Shown here in pieces: positions 1 to 5,861 of a stretch of 9,125 bases of DNA. Each line of letters opens with the position of its first letter. The first letter of the stretch is position 1. This DNA comes from QHBQ01 sp038230695 (GTDB lineage Bacteria > Chloroflexota > Chloroflexia > QHBQ01). The stretch is taken from assembly GCA_038230695.1 (NCBI GenBank), contig JBBRMT010000193.1, positions 1 through 9,125 of the forward strand, written 5' to 3'. The notes under the pieces were generated by a model. That model saw only the letters and a program-made list of their open reading frames with translations, was not told the DNA's origin and searched no databases. The position numbers and the translations under genes were made by a program.

Positions 1-1
1 C

Positions 2-202
2 CTCGACCGCACCGTGGCTGCCGCTGGTCTGGAATACCGCAATATTGACGTAGTGCTACGCACTGGCGGCTCGTCGTCGGTGCCTCTATTCGTCAAGATG
101 CTGGCCGACAAGTTCGGCCCCGACAAGCTGCGCGAACAGGACGTGTTCACCGGCATCACCGCCGGGCTGGCAATTGCCGCGTATAACTACAGCCATGTTT
201 GA
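2..202 (+). CDS. Hsp70-family (DnaK/YegD-like) protein, C-terminal fragment
   Basis: The open frame runs in from the left edge (first complete codon at 2) and stops with TGA at 200-202, so only about 66 C-terminal residues are seen. They match the end of the actin-like ATPase domain of Hsp70 proteins: a V(L)RTGGSSSVPLF segment, which is the conserved phosphate-2/adenosine loop region (family form TGGSSRIP), then a KMLADKFG helix, then DVFTGITAGLAI, the usual D-x-(F/A)-(T/A)-x-x-A-x-GLA helix. The protein ends only a few residues after that helix, so there is no DnaK-type substrate-binding domain. This resembles the short YegD-like Hsp70 group rather than DnaK. The partner and substrate cannot be told. 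GTG at 14 is an internal codon, not the start. Heptamer repeats begin directly after the stop. Confidence 0.8.
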   Translation, partial: LDRTVAAAGLEYRNIDVVLRTGGSSSVPLFVKMLADKFGPDKLREQDVFTGITAGLAIAAYNYSHV

Positions 203-223
203 GTGCTGAGGTTTGAGGTTTGA
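203..223 (+). repeat. Heptamer tandem repeat (GTGCTGA/GGTTTGA)x3 after the Hsp70 stop
   Basis: Three consecutive 7-mers (GTGCTGA at 203-209, GGTTTGA at 210-216 and 217-223) start at the base after the TGA stop of the Hsp70-like gene. The same family recurs at 1575-1616 and, on the other strand, at 6202-6222. It resembles the STRR-type heptamer repeats known from cyanobacteria in structure, but the sequence is its own. Confidence 0.75.
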
Positions 224-262
224 GTATTTATACCAATTAGCTGAGGAGCTAGTGTGTTATCT

Positions 263-288
263 GTAGGGGCGAACCGTTATTCGCCCTG
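263..288 (+). repeat. 26-nt dispersed hairpin element, copy A
   Basis: On the plus strand this reads GTAGGGGCGAA, a 6-nt loop (CCGTTA), then TTCGCCCTG. The arms GGGCGAA (267-273) and TTCGCCC (280-286) pair perfectly. It lies 60 nt after the Hsp70-like stop, in sense orientation to that gene. The same 26-nt layout recurs at 6146-6171, 7498-7523 and 8348-8373. No T-tract follows it, so it is not a canonical intrinsic terminator. Confidence 0.8.
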
Positions 289-333
289 GTCCAATTTGCA
301 CCAGCTCCTAACATAATGGGTATTACAAGCCCC

Positions 334-371
334 TTGACCCACCCCTATCCCCACCCCTATAATACCCGTCA
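334..371 (+). promoter_or_regulatory. rsmD promoter, predicted leaderless start
   Basis: TTGACC (334-339) and TATAAT (358-363) are separated by 18 nt, a near-consensus housekeeping sigma promoter. The ATG of rsmD is at 371, 7 nt after the -10 box, so the expected transcription start falls on or next to the start codon. No Shine-Dalgarno sequence is present between them. The transcript should therefore be leaderless or nearly so. The box match is seen in the sequence; the start point is inferred. Confidence 0.7.
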
Positions 372-970
372 TGAGAGTAATATCCGGTAGCGCAAAGGGC
401 CGCCCATTGCACGGGCCGCCCGGAAGCGGCACTCGCCCGATGACCGATATGGTGAAGGGCGCGTTGTTCAACATCCTGACCCCCTTCGGCTTCGATGCGG
501 CCCAGATACTCGACCTGTACGCTGGCACCGGCGCGTTGGGTATCGAGGCGTTGTCGCGCGGCGCGGCCCACGCCGACTTCGTGGAGCAGAACCGCGCTGC
601 CTGCCGCAACATCGAAGGCAACCTGGAAAACACCGGCCTGGCAGCGCGAGGGCAGGTGCATTGCCGCAGTGTAACCGACTTTATTGCCCACCCTCCCCAT
701 GTGGATAACCTTATTGCAAGGTATGATATAATATTCGCAGACCCGCCCTATGCCGCGCCCGATATTGCCGAGATGATTACCGCCGTGGGCGAACGCGGGT
801 TGCTGGCCGCCGAGGGCGTGTTCGTAGTCGGCCATGCGCGACGTGTGCCGCTGGCTGACAACTATGGGCCGCTGTCCCGCATCCGCCACCGCAACTACGG
901 CGACTCTGATTTCTCAATCTTCACTATAACCCCTCCCCCAAAGGGGGAGGCTGGGAGGGGGAGTGAGTAG
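371..970 (+). CDS. rsmD: 16S rRNA (guanine-966-N2)-methyltransferase RsmD
   Basis: This 199-residue protein has the layout of RsmD, the SAM-dependent enzyme that makes m2G966 in 16S rRNA of the small subunit. Visible motifs are MRVISGSAKGRPL at the N-terminus, RPMTDMVKGALFNIL (22-36, the family's RPT-x-x-x-(R/K)-x-x-(L/V)FN segment), SAM motif I LDLYAGTGALGIEALSRGA (47-65), an acidic motif II (VEQN, 71-74) and catalytic motif IV DPPY (124-127). The ATG at 371 is chosen because it begins the family N-terminus and sits directly behind the -10 box. The last 13 residues (about 187-199, TPPPKGEAGRGSE) are encoded by a GC-palindromic repeat and are not typical of the family, so the ancestral stop was probably lost to the insertion. 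The coaD gene follows, a common pairing in bacteria. Confidence 0.93.
   Translation: MRVISGSAKGRPLHGPPGSGTRPMTDMVKGALFNILTPFGFDAAQILDLYAGTGALGIEALSRGAAHADFVEQNRAACRNIEGNLENTGLAARGQVHCRSVTDFIAHPPHVDNLIARYDIIFADPPYAAPDIAEMITAVGERGLLAAEGVFVVGHARRVPLADNYGPLSRIRHRNYGDSDFSIFTITPPPKGEAGRGSE
929..966 (+). repeat. G/C-rich palindromic element inside the 3' end of rsmD
   Basis: The core is CCTCCCCC (932-939), AAA, GGGGGAGG (943-950), an 8-bp perfect hairpin, followed by a G-rich tail (CTGGGAGGGGGAG). It belongs to the same family as 2902-2940, 3360-3401 and 3428-3467. It is translated as the RsmD tail, and the TAG stop follows at 968-970. Confidence 0.85.
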
Positions 971-985
971 CGTGGCACGCACCCA

Positions 986-1046
986 CCCCCCCCCCTCCCG
1001 ATGGGAGGGGAGACTGCCCACCCCAACCCCTCCCGATGGGAGGGGA
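986..1046 (+). repeat. Two short G/C palindromes between rsmD and coaD
   Basis: Two identical perfect hairpin cores, CCCCTCCC-GAT-GGGAGGGG, lie at 992-1010 and 1027-1045. Both are followed by AGA. A run of ten C residues (986-995) precedes the first. They resemble the core of the 929-966 element without its tail. With that element they make three G/C hairpins in a row between rsmD and coaD. There is no T-tract, so terminator function is not supported. Confidence 0.75.
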
Positions 1047-1068
1047 GATTACCAACGGGAGTTAATAC

Positions 1069-1572
1069 TTGGAACGAATAGCTATTTATCCCGCCACCTT
1101 CGACCCGGTGACGAACGGCCACCTCGACATCATCAAGCGGGCGGCACGGTTGAATGATCGGCTGATCGTGGCAGTGTTCGATAACCCTGCGCTGAAGAAC
1201 GTGGTGTTCACCCTGCCACAGCGGATGGCGATGCTGGAGCAGGCCATCCGCGAGGCTGGTCTGGACGGCAGCGTGGTGGTGAGCGGCTACAGCGTGCTGA
1301 CCGTAGAGTTCGCCAGGCACGTTGGGGCGCAGGTGATGATCAGGGGCATCCGCAGCAACACCGACTACGACTGGGAGTTCCAACTAGCGCGGGTCAACCA
1401 CCAGCTTGCGCCAGAGATCGAGACGGTTTGCCTGATCGCCAGCGCGGAACATAGCTACGTGAGCAGCACCATCGTCAAGGACGTGGCGCGAATGGGTGGT
1501 GATGTGTCGGGCCTGGTGCCAGCCCACGTCGTAGCCGCTTTGCGCCGCGCCTATGGACATGATTTCGTATAG
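1069..1572 (+). CDS. coaD: Pantetheine-phosphate adenylyltransferase (PPAT)
   Basis: This 167-residue protein catalyses 4'-phosphopantetheine + ATP to dephospho-CoA + PPi, the penultimate step of coenzyme A synthesis, in the cytoplasm. It has the nucleotidyltransferase signature YPATFDPVTNGHLDI, with Thr10 and His18 (the TxGH-type ATP site) at the same positions as in E. coli CoaD. It also has IRGIRSNTDYDWE (91-103), the substrate/ATP arginine segment, and SSTIVK (132-137), the C-terminal phosphate-binding turn. Length is normal (family about 155-170). The start is TTG at 1069: it gives MERIAIYPATFDP with a normal N-terminus and has a GGGAG Shine-Dalgarno at 1057-1061 with 7-nt spacing. It probably shares transcription with rsmD 98 nt upstream, unless the G/C hairpins between them reduce read-through. 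Confidence 0.95.
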   Translation: MERIAIYPATFDPVTNGHLDIIKRAARLNDRLIVAVFDNPALKNVVFTLPQRMAMLEQAIREAGLDGSVVVSGYSVLTVEFARHVGAQVMIRGIRSNTDYDWEFQLARVNHQLAPEIETVCLIASAEHSYVSSTIVKDVARMGGDVSGLVPAHVVAALRRAYGHDFV

Positions 1573-1574
1573 CA

Positions 1575-1616
1575 GTGCTGAGTGCTAAGTGTTGAGTGCT
1601 GAGTGCTGAGTGCTGG
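1575..1616 (+). repeat. Heptamer tandem repeat (GTGCTGA)x6 after the coaD stop
   Basis: Six consecutive 7-mers start 2 nt after the coaD TAG: GTGCTGA, GTGCTAA, GTGTTGA, GTGCTGA, GTGCTGA, GTGCTGG. Most units carry a TGA or TAA. Because 7 is not a multiple of 3, the array places stops in all three forward frames. The family is shared with 203-223 and 6202-6222. Confidence 0.85.
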
Positions 1617-1640
1617 GTGGCTAATCGGCCCGCAGGCAAA

Positions 1641-1658
1641 AAGCCCCCAGCGGGGTTT
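1641..1658 (+). other. Small hairpin, possible terminator or repeat remnant
   Basis: AAGCCCC (1641-1647) pairs with GGGGTTT (1652-1658) through 7 pairs, including one G-T wobble, around the loop CAGC. It lies downstream of coaD and the heptamer array. The short T3 run is followed by G6 rather than more T, so the terminator assignment is weak. It may be another dispersed GC repeat. Confidence 0.3.
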
Positions 1659-1710
1659 GGGGGGAAATCTCCAAGCTGCGCCAACCTTGAAGCAAGTAGG
1701 CTGCCCCCAA

Positions 1711-1736
1711 TCTACCTTCTACCTTCTACCTTCTAC
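1711..1736 (+). repeat. Heptamer tandem repeat (TCTACCT)x3.7
   Basis: TCTACCT at 1711-1717, 1718-1724 and 1725-1731 is followed by TCTAC. It sits 26 nt before the start of the coiled-coil gene. It is a different heptamer family from GTGCTGA. On the minus strand it reads AGGTAGA, with a TAG in each unit. Confidence 0.8.
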
Positions 1737-1761
1737 AATCGGAATACAATCGGAGCAAGCT

Positions 1762-2256
1762 ATGGACATTCTGTACCTGATAGACCGGCTGGAGGCGCTA
1801 ATCGCCGCGGGGCGCAAGGTGCCAATGACCAACAAGGTGATGATTGACGAGGAGGCGCTAGCCTCGCTTGTGGATCAGATGCACGCGGTTATCCCCGACG
1901 AGATCAAGCAGTCGAAGCGTATCCTCAACGAGCGAGAGCGCATAATCGAGAACGCCCACGCCGAAGCCGACGATATTATCAGAATGGCGAAGGAGCAGGC
2001 CGACTTCATGTTGCAGGAGAAGGGGCTGCTAGCCGAGAGCCAGTCCCGTGCCGCCCGCATCATTCAGGAGGCTGAGGACGAGGCCGATCGCATTCACGTC
2101 GGCGCGGATGAGTACGCCGCCAACGTGCTGAACGACCTCGAGGATCAAATGACCCGCCATCTCACCCAGATACGCAATGGCCGCTCGCAGCTAAACGTGC
2201 CACATAGCCTCAACGGCAGCAGCGATGAGGCGGCGACTACAGCGCGACGCGGTTGA
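1762..2256 (+). CDS. Coiled-coil protein, DivIVA/AtpF-like, function unknown
   Basis: This 164-residue protein is soluble and strongly helical, with no signal peptide or membrane segment. A short hydrophobic-helical N-terminus (MDILYLIDRLEALIAAG, then VPMTNKVMIDEEAL) leads into a long charged coiled coil (about 46-140). That region is rich in Ala, Glu, Ile and Arg with alternating A-E-A-D patterns (ENAHAEADDIIRMAKEQAD, RIIQEAEDEADRI), like the stalk of ATP synthase subunit b or the coiled coil of DivIVA. The C-terminal 20 residues are polar and probably disordered. The start at 1762 has CGGAG (1751-1755) with 6-nt spacing. A longer in-frame opening from 1603 would translate heptamer repeats and is rejected. 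Homologues commonly sit beside rsmD/coaD in related bacteria as far as I recall, but no function can be assigned. It is 12 nt from the next gene, so the two are probably cotranscribed. Confidence 0.75.
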   Translation: MDILYLIDRLEALIAAGRKVPMTNKVMIDEEALASLVDQMHAVIPDEIKQSKRILNERERIIENAHAEADDIIRMAKEQADFMLQEKGLLAESQSRAARIIQEAEDEADRIHVGADEYAANVLNDLEDQMTRHLTQIRNGRSQLNVPHSLNGSSDEAATTARRG

Positions 2257-2258
2257 GC

Positions 2259-2264
2259 AGGAGG
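2259..2264 (+). promoter_or_regulatory. Shine-Dalgarno AGGAGG for the pRiA4b-like gene
   Basis: A perfect AGGAGG lies 4 nt before the ATG at 2269 and only 2 nt after the TGA of the upstream gene (2254-2256). It fixes the start and supports coupling of the two genes. Confidence 0.85.
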
Positions 2265-2268
2265 CGCA

Positions 2269-2856
2269 ATGCCTACAGCGAAAGAGGCGGCCACTAAGCC
2301 AGCCAGCCACACCGTCTACCAGTTGAAGGTTACGCTGCGGGATAGCAAGCCGCCGATCTGGCGACGCATACAAGTGCTAGCAGACATCCCGCTATCCAAG
2401 CTTCATCGCATTCTGCAAGCAGCGATGGGCTGGAGCGATTCCCACCTGCATCAGTTCATCGTAGGTGATACCTTCTACGGTATACCCGACCCTGACTCTT
2501 TCATGGATACAGGTACAAAGTATGAAAGCCGGGCGAAACTAAACCAGATCGCGCCAGCCGAGAAGTTCAAGTTTGTGTACGAATATGATTTCGGCGACAG
2601 TTGGGAGCATCTCATCCTGGTTGAGAAGATACTACCCGCAACAGAGGGAGCGCAATACCCGGTTTGTCTCACTGGCAAGCGGGCCTGCCCCCCCGAAGAT
2701 GTTGGCGGTGTGTGGGGATACGACGAGTTCCTGGAAGCAATCAAGGATCCCAAGCACCCCGACCATGAGGAGATGCTGGAGTGGGCCGATGGGGATTTTG
2801 ACCCGGAAGCATTTGACCTGGATGCGATCAACAAAGCGCTGAAGAAGCTGAAATGA
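2269..2856 (+). CDS. Plasmid pRiA4b ORF-3-like family protein
   Basis: This 195-residue protein belongs to the PF07929 family (named for ORF-3 of Agrobacterium plasmid pRiA4b). Its molecular function has not been firmly established. Hallmarks are YQLKVTLRDSKPPIWRRIQV near the N-terminus (17-36), LSKLHRILQAAMGWSDSHLHQF (42-63), YDFGDSWEH (106-114), CLTGKRACPPEDVGGVWGYDEFL (133-155) and DPKHPDHEEMLEW (160-172), then an acidic FDPEAFDLDAIN segment. These are the usual family landmarks and the length is normal. There is no membrane segment. The family is found on plasmids and mobile elements and also in chromosomes, so its presence here next to repeats may reflect transfer, but codon use looks like the neighbours. 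It follows the coiled-coil gene by 12 nt with a perfect Shine-Dalgarno sequence and is convergent with recQ. Confidence 0.88.
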   Translation: MPTAKEAATKPASHTVYQLKVTLRDSKPPIWRRIQVLADIPLSKLHRILQAAMGWSDSHLHQFIVGDTFYGIPDPDSFMDTGTKYESRAKLNQIAPAEKFKFVYEYDFGDSWEHLILVEKILPATEGAQYPVCLTGKRACPPEDVGGVWGYDEFLEAIKDPKHPDHEEMLEWADGDFDPEAFDLDAINKALKKLK

Positions 2857-2901
2857 GCGACAGGCAGCGAAGCGCGGCTAATAGCCTCTCCCCAAATATC
2901 G

Positions 2902-2940
2902 CCCCTCCCCAAAGTGGGAGGCTGGGTGGGGGAGTACATC
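2902..2940 (+). repeat. G/C-rich palindromic element, left arm of the DUF559 bracket
   Basis: The element begins CCCCTCCCC, turns through AAAGT and continues GGGAGGCTGGGTGGGGGAG, ending TACATC. It lies between the convergent stops of the pRiA4b-like gene (2856) and recQ (2949). Its reverse complement is identical to 3360-3384 over 25 nt, then continues with one substitution and one 1-nt indel. The pair therefore forms an inverted repeat around the DUF559-coding segment. Confidence 0.85.
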
Positions 2941-3401
2941 GTTCGTGTTTAGCCAAGCCGCCTCTGGCACTCTGCTGCAATTGCTTCTACCACCTCATCA
3001 AACTGTTCATGCACCTGCTTGTTAGTAAAGCGCATCACCTTCCAGCCTTTTCGTTCCAGCCAGTTTGTACGTGTAGCATCATAGCCGGGTTGCGAGGCAT
3101 GACTGTCACCATCTATCTCCACGATCAGGTGTGCGGGAAGGCAGCAAAAGTCCACCACATAGTTGCCAATTGCCTGCTGGCGACGAAACTTGGCACCTAG
3201 CTGCTGCCCACGAAGTTGCGCCCATAGCTTTACCTCAGCCGGGGTTTGATTGCGACGTAGTTCGCGGGCATTGTCGCGTATTTGCTGGTCGGCGTAGAGT
3301 TCCTCTTTGTAACCTCTGTGTTCGCCGCCTGACTCAGCAGGAGTAATGTTCTCCTCGGAGATGTACTCCCCCACCCAGCCTCCCCCTTTGGGGGAGGGGT
3401 C
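2902..3401 (-). mobile_element. Candidate DUF559 cassette with inverted palindromic ends
   Basis: This 500-bp segment consists of a DUF559 nuclease-like domain frame (minus strand, about 3357 down to 2949) flanked by two nearly identical inverted copies of a 40-nt palindromic element (2902-2940 and 3360-3401). The outer ends are the CCCCTCC... sides and both tails (ending TACATC) point inwards. No transposase is present and no target-site duplication is obvious. The bracket is seen in the sequence; mobility is inferred. The alternative is that each repeat inserted independently at the 3' ends of two convergent genes, which would also give this orientation. Confidence 0.4.
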
Positions 3402-5861
3402 GCGGTTGTCTGCTTCATCAGCGTCGCTGTACTCCCCCACCCAGCCTCCCCCGGTGGGGGAGGGGTCTGCTGCCACCCTCTCCCAGCCCCCCCCGGCGGC
3501 GGAGGGGTCTTCTTTTTCTCCTCCCCCAGTGGGGGAGGTTGGGAGAGGGTTCGAGTCGCGCTCACCCCACAGCGCGGTTAGCACTTCATCCCCATATTTC
3601 ATTGCGCTACGGTCGCGCCAGCCGTAAGACTTTGCCACCTCAGCCACGGTATGCGGGCGCAGTTGGGCAATACTGCGTAGGGTGGCATCGTGGGCAACAA
3701 CATAGGGCGGGACGTTCTCTCGATCTGCTGCTATTCGCCGCCAGGTGCGGAGTCGCTCGAACAGGTCAGTGGCATCGTTGTCAAGCTCATCATCGGATGG
3801 GCCACGCTGATGCTTCGCTCGTAGGGTAATCAGGTCAGCGGGCGGGGTTTCGTCACCCTGCGGGCCGAGGGTGAGGAGCGGATAATCACCCTTGCTGAAG
3901 ATGCGAAGGTAGCCCGCTTCGATCAGTTTATCAAGCGCCGCGGTTACTTCCTTGCGTGTAGCGTAGCCCAGTTTGCCGAAGTTGGCGCAGCGATCGGCCT
4001 GGATAGGCGCTGCTGCCGAGCCGACCAGCGTTTGTCCCAGCCCGGTGCGACCTAGCGGATAGGGCAATGATCGCACCGCCTCCATAATCACCGCACCGAC
4101 ATTCGCTACTGGCGGGATGTAGGCATCTTCCCACGGGGTGGGTGGCTCATCAGTGGCAGAGCAGATATCGCAGGCATCACCGCAGGGTGGCAGGTTCTCG
4201 CCCAGGTGGCGGGCAATTGCCTGGTGGCGGCAGACATTGGCCTCGGCGTAGGCTTCCATCTGGCTCAAGCGTTGCTCCATGGCGCGGTCAAGCTGTCCGA
4301 GCAAGTCGTCAATCCGCGCCGCCGCATTGGGTGGGTTGGGGTTGAGCGTAAGCACCATGTCGCGCCCGCCACCGCGATATTGCAGCAAGCCGCCCGCCTG
4401 CCATTCGAGCATCTTTGCCTCAAGCTCATCCGGCTCCAGTCTCATCCGCTTCGCCACTGGCATAACCTCAATAACCTCGCGTTCGCCGGGGCGCAATCTC
4501 GCCTGCTGGAAGAAACGCTCGAACTCAATCTGCTGTTCGTTCGCGCCAAACATGGTGCCATTTAGCAAGAGGGTTGCAGTGCGCGGTGCGTCGAGGTGGC
4601 GACGCATCAAGCCCGCCCGCTCCAGCAGGCTGATGGCTACGCGCAGCTTGGTATCGTCCACATCGCCAACATCTGCTGCGTTCACCTCGCGCACCAGATC
4701 ACCGCTGACCGCCAGTCCGCTGACGCTGCCATCCTCCTGCCGCACGCCCTCACTCAGCGCGTCGCGCACTGCCTTGTACACCGCCCGCAGCATGGGCTTG
4801 TCGAGTTGGTCGCGTCGCGCCCAGCGGGTAAGGTTGCCCTTGTCTGCGTTGCTGTAAAAGAGTATGCAGCGGGCGGGTTTGCCATCGCGCCCGGCGCGGC
4901 CCGACTCCTGGGCGTAGCTCTCCAACGACTTGGGCATATTGTAATGGGCGATAAAGCGAACGTTGGCTTTGTCAATGCCCATGCCGAACGCGACGGTGGC
5001 AACAATGACGCGGGTGCGGTCGAGCATAAAACGTTCCTGCACCGCGCTGCGCTCATCGCTTTCCAGCCCGGCGTGGTAATACTCCGCCTTGATGCCGTTG
5101 CGCCGCAGCACCTCGGCCAGCTTCTCGCAGTTGTCGCGGCTGGTGGCGTAGACGATGCCGCTGCCGTGTTCCCCTTTACACAAATCCACCAGCAGGCGCA
5201 TCTTGCCCTCGGCGTTGCTGGCCCGCTTCACCTCGTAGCGCAGATTGGGGCGAAAGCTGCTGAGTAGCACAGTGGTCAGCTTGCGGCCAAGCTGCTCGCC
5301 AATCTCGCGCTGCATCTGCGGCGTGGCTGTGGCGGTTAGGCCGAGCAGTTGGGGATCGCCAAGTAGGGGGAGAGCCTTGCGGATGAACAGATAATCGGGG
5401 CGAAAATCGTGACCCCAGAGGCTGACGCAGTGGGCTTCGTCAATCACCAGCAGGTGCAGACCCGCCCGCCGTAGCGCATCGAGGAAGGGCCGCTGGCGCA
5501 GGCGCTCCGGCGCAGCGTAGACCAGCTTGTAGCGGCCAGCCACTACATCATCGAGCCGCCGCTCAAGCTCACTGGTGTCCAGACTGCTGTTGATGAAGGT
5601 GGCCCGCTCATATGCGCCCGCCGGCAGGTTGTCATACTGATCCTTCATCAGCGCAATGAGGGGGCTGATCACCAGCGTGATGCCTGGCAGCATCATGGCG
5701 GGCAATTGATAGCAGAGCGACTTGCCCGCGCCTGTAGGCATCAGCGCCAGGGTGTCCTGCCCGCTCATCACCTGACCGATGACGGTTAGTTGCCCCTCGC
5801 GGAAGTCGTCATAGCCCCACAACTCTCTCAGTTTGGCAATTAAGGTTGCTTCGTCAGTCAT
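2949..5861 (-). CDS. recQ: ATP-dependent DNA helicase RecQ with C-terminal DUF559 domain
   Basis: This 970-residue protein is a 3'-5' DNA helicase of the RecF recombination and repair pathway with an unusual nuclease-like addition. Helicase domain (1-350): Walker A MPTGAGKS (41-48), DEAH (141-144), aromatic-rich loop CVSLWGHDFRPDY (145-157), TATAT (176-180), SGRAGRDG motif VI (320-327). A segment of about 190 residues (350-540) with winged-helix-like strands separates it from the zinc site Cys544-Cys560-Cys564-Cys567. RQC winged helix: about 588-670. HRDC: about 697-765. A repeat-encoded linker (765-850) then joins DUF559 (about 855-970): TPAEVKLWAQLR, KFRRQQAIGNYVVDF, VEIDGDSHASQPGYDATRTNWLERKGWKVMRF, with likely active-site residues Glu876, Asp904, Glu915 and Asp917. 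E. coli RecQ is about 610 residues and lacks the last domain. The start at 5861 has GAGGGG just upstream. The frame is unbroken. Confidence 0.92.
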   Translation of the reverse strand: MTDEATLIAKLRELWGYDDFREGQLTVIGQVMSGQDTLALMPTGAGKSLCYQLPAMMLPGITLVISPLIALMKDQYDNLPAGAYERATFINSSLDTSELERRLDDVVAGRYKLVYAAPERLRQRPFLDALRRAGLHLLVIDEAHCVSLWGHDFRPDYLFIRKALPLLGDPQLLGLTATATPQMQREIGEQLGRKLTTVLLSSFRPNLRYEVKRASNAEGKMRLLVDLCKGEHGSGIVYATSRDNCEKLAEVLRRNGIKAEYYHAGLESDERSAVQERFMLDRTRVIVATVAFGMGIDKANVRFIAHYNMPKSLESYAQESGRAGRDGKPARCILFYSNADKGNLTRWARRDQLDKPMLRAVYKAVRDALSEGVRQEDGSVSGLAVSGDLVREVNAADVGDVDDTKLRVAISLLERAGLMRRHLDAPRTATLLLNGTMFGANEQQIEFERFFQQARLRPGEREVIEVMPVAKRMRLEPDELEAKMLEWQAGGLLQYRGGGRDMVLTLNPNPPNAAARIDDLLGQLDRAMEQRLSQMEAYAEANVCRHQAIARHLGENLPPCGDACDICSATDEPPTPWEDAYIPPVANVGAVIMEAVRSLPYPLGRTGLGQTLVGSAAAPIQADRCANFGKLGYATRKEVTAALDKLIEAGYLRIFSKGDYPLLTLGPQGDETPPADLITLRAKHQRGPSDDELDNDATDLFERLRTWRRIAADRENVPPYVVAHDATLRSIAQLRPHTVAEVAKSYGWRDRSAMKYGDEVLTALWGERDSNPLPTSPTGGGEKEDPSAAGGGWERVAADPSPTGGGWVGEYSDADEADNRDPSPKGGGWVGEYISEENITPAESGGEHRGYKEELYADQQIRDNARELRRNQTPAEVKLWAQLRGQQLGAKFRRQQAIGNYVVDFCCLPAHLIVEIDGDSHASQPGYDATRTNWLERKGWKVMRFTNKQVHEQFDEVVEAIAAECQRRLG
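3360..3550 (-). repeat. Four G/C-rich palindromic elements encoding the RecQ-DUF559 linker
   Basis: Copies lie at 3360-3401, 3428-3467, 3475-3509 (decayed, CCCCCCCC-GGCGGC core) and 3518-3550. The first three read CCCCTCC...GGGAGG...CTGGG on the minus strand, the sense strand of recQ; the fourth is in the opposite orientation. Translated, they give DPSPKGGGWVGEY (821-833), DPSPTGGGWVGEY (799-811), DPSAAGGGWERV (785-796) and NPLPTSPTGGGEKE (771-784). The spacing between the first two is 66 nt and between the second and third 42 nt, both multiples of 3, so the frame is kept. Confidence 0.9.

Noticed and set aside
727..732. TATAAT inside rsmD as an internal promoter
   Set aside because: There is no acceptable -35 box about 17 nt upstream, and no gene start follows nearby.
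323..889. Minus-strand frame of 188 codons opposite rsmD
   Set aside because: The plus strand encodes a clear RsmD with SAM and DPPY motifs; this is its shadow.
1603..1761. N-terminal extension of the coiled-coil gene from an upstream start at 1603
   Set aside because: The extension would translate heptamer repeats and a GC hairpin. The ATG at 1762 has its own Shine-Dalgarno and begins the conserved-looking helical N-terminus.
3360..3550. CRISPR-like array
   Set aside because: The repeats are self-palindromic and vary in sequence, spacing and orientation, are translated in frame within recQ, and have no cas genes nearby.
3230..3565. Minus-strand frame of 111 codons starting MSATRTLSQPPPLGEE
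   Set aside because: It is an alternate frame inside recQ. It stays open only because the G/C-rich repeats lack stops, and its PPPxGEAGxG pattern is the repeat itself.
4206..5267. Long plus-strand frames opposite recQ
   Set aside because: They mirror the codon bias of recQ on the other strand. No family motifs are visible, while the minus strand carries all RecQ motifs.
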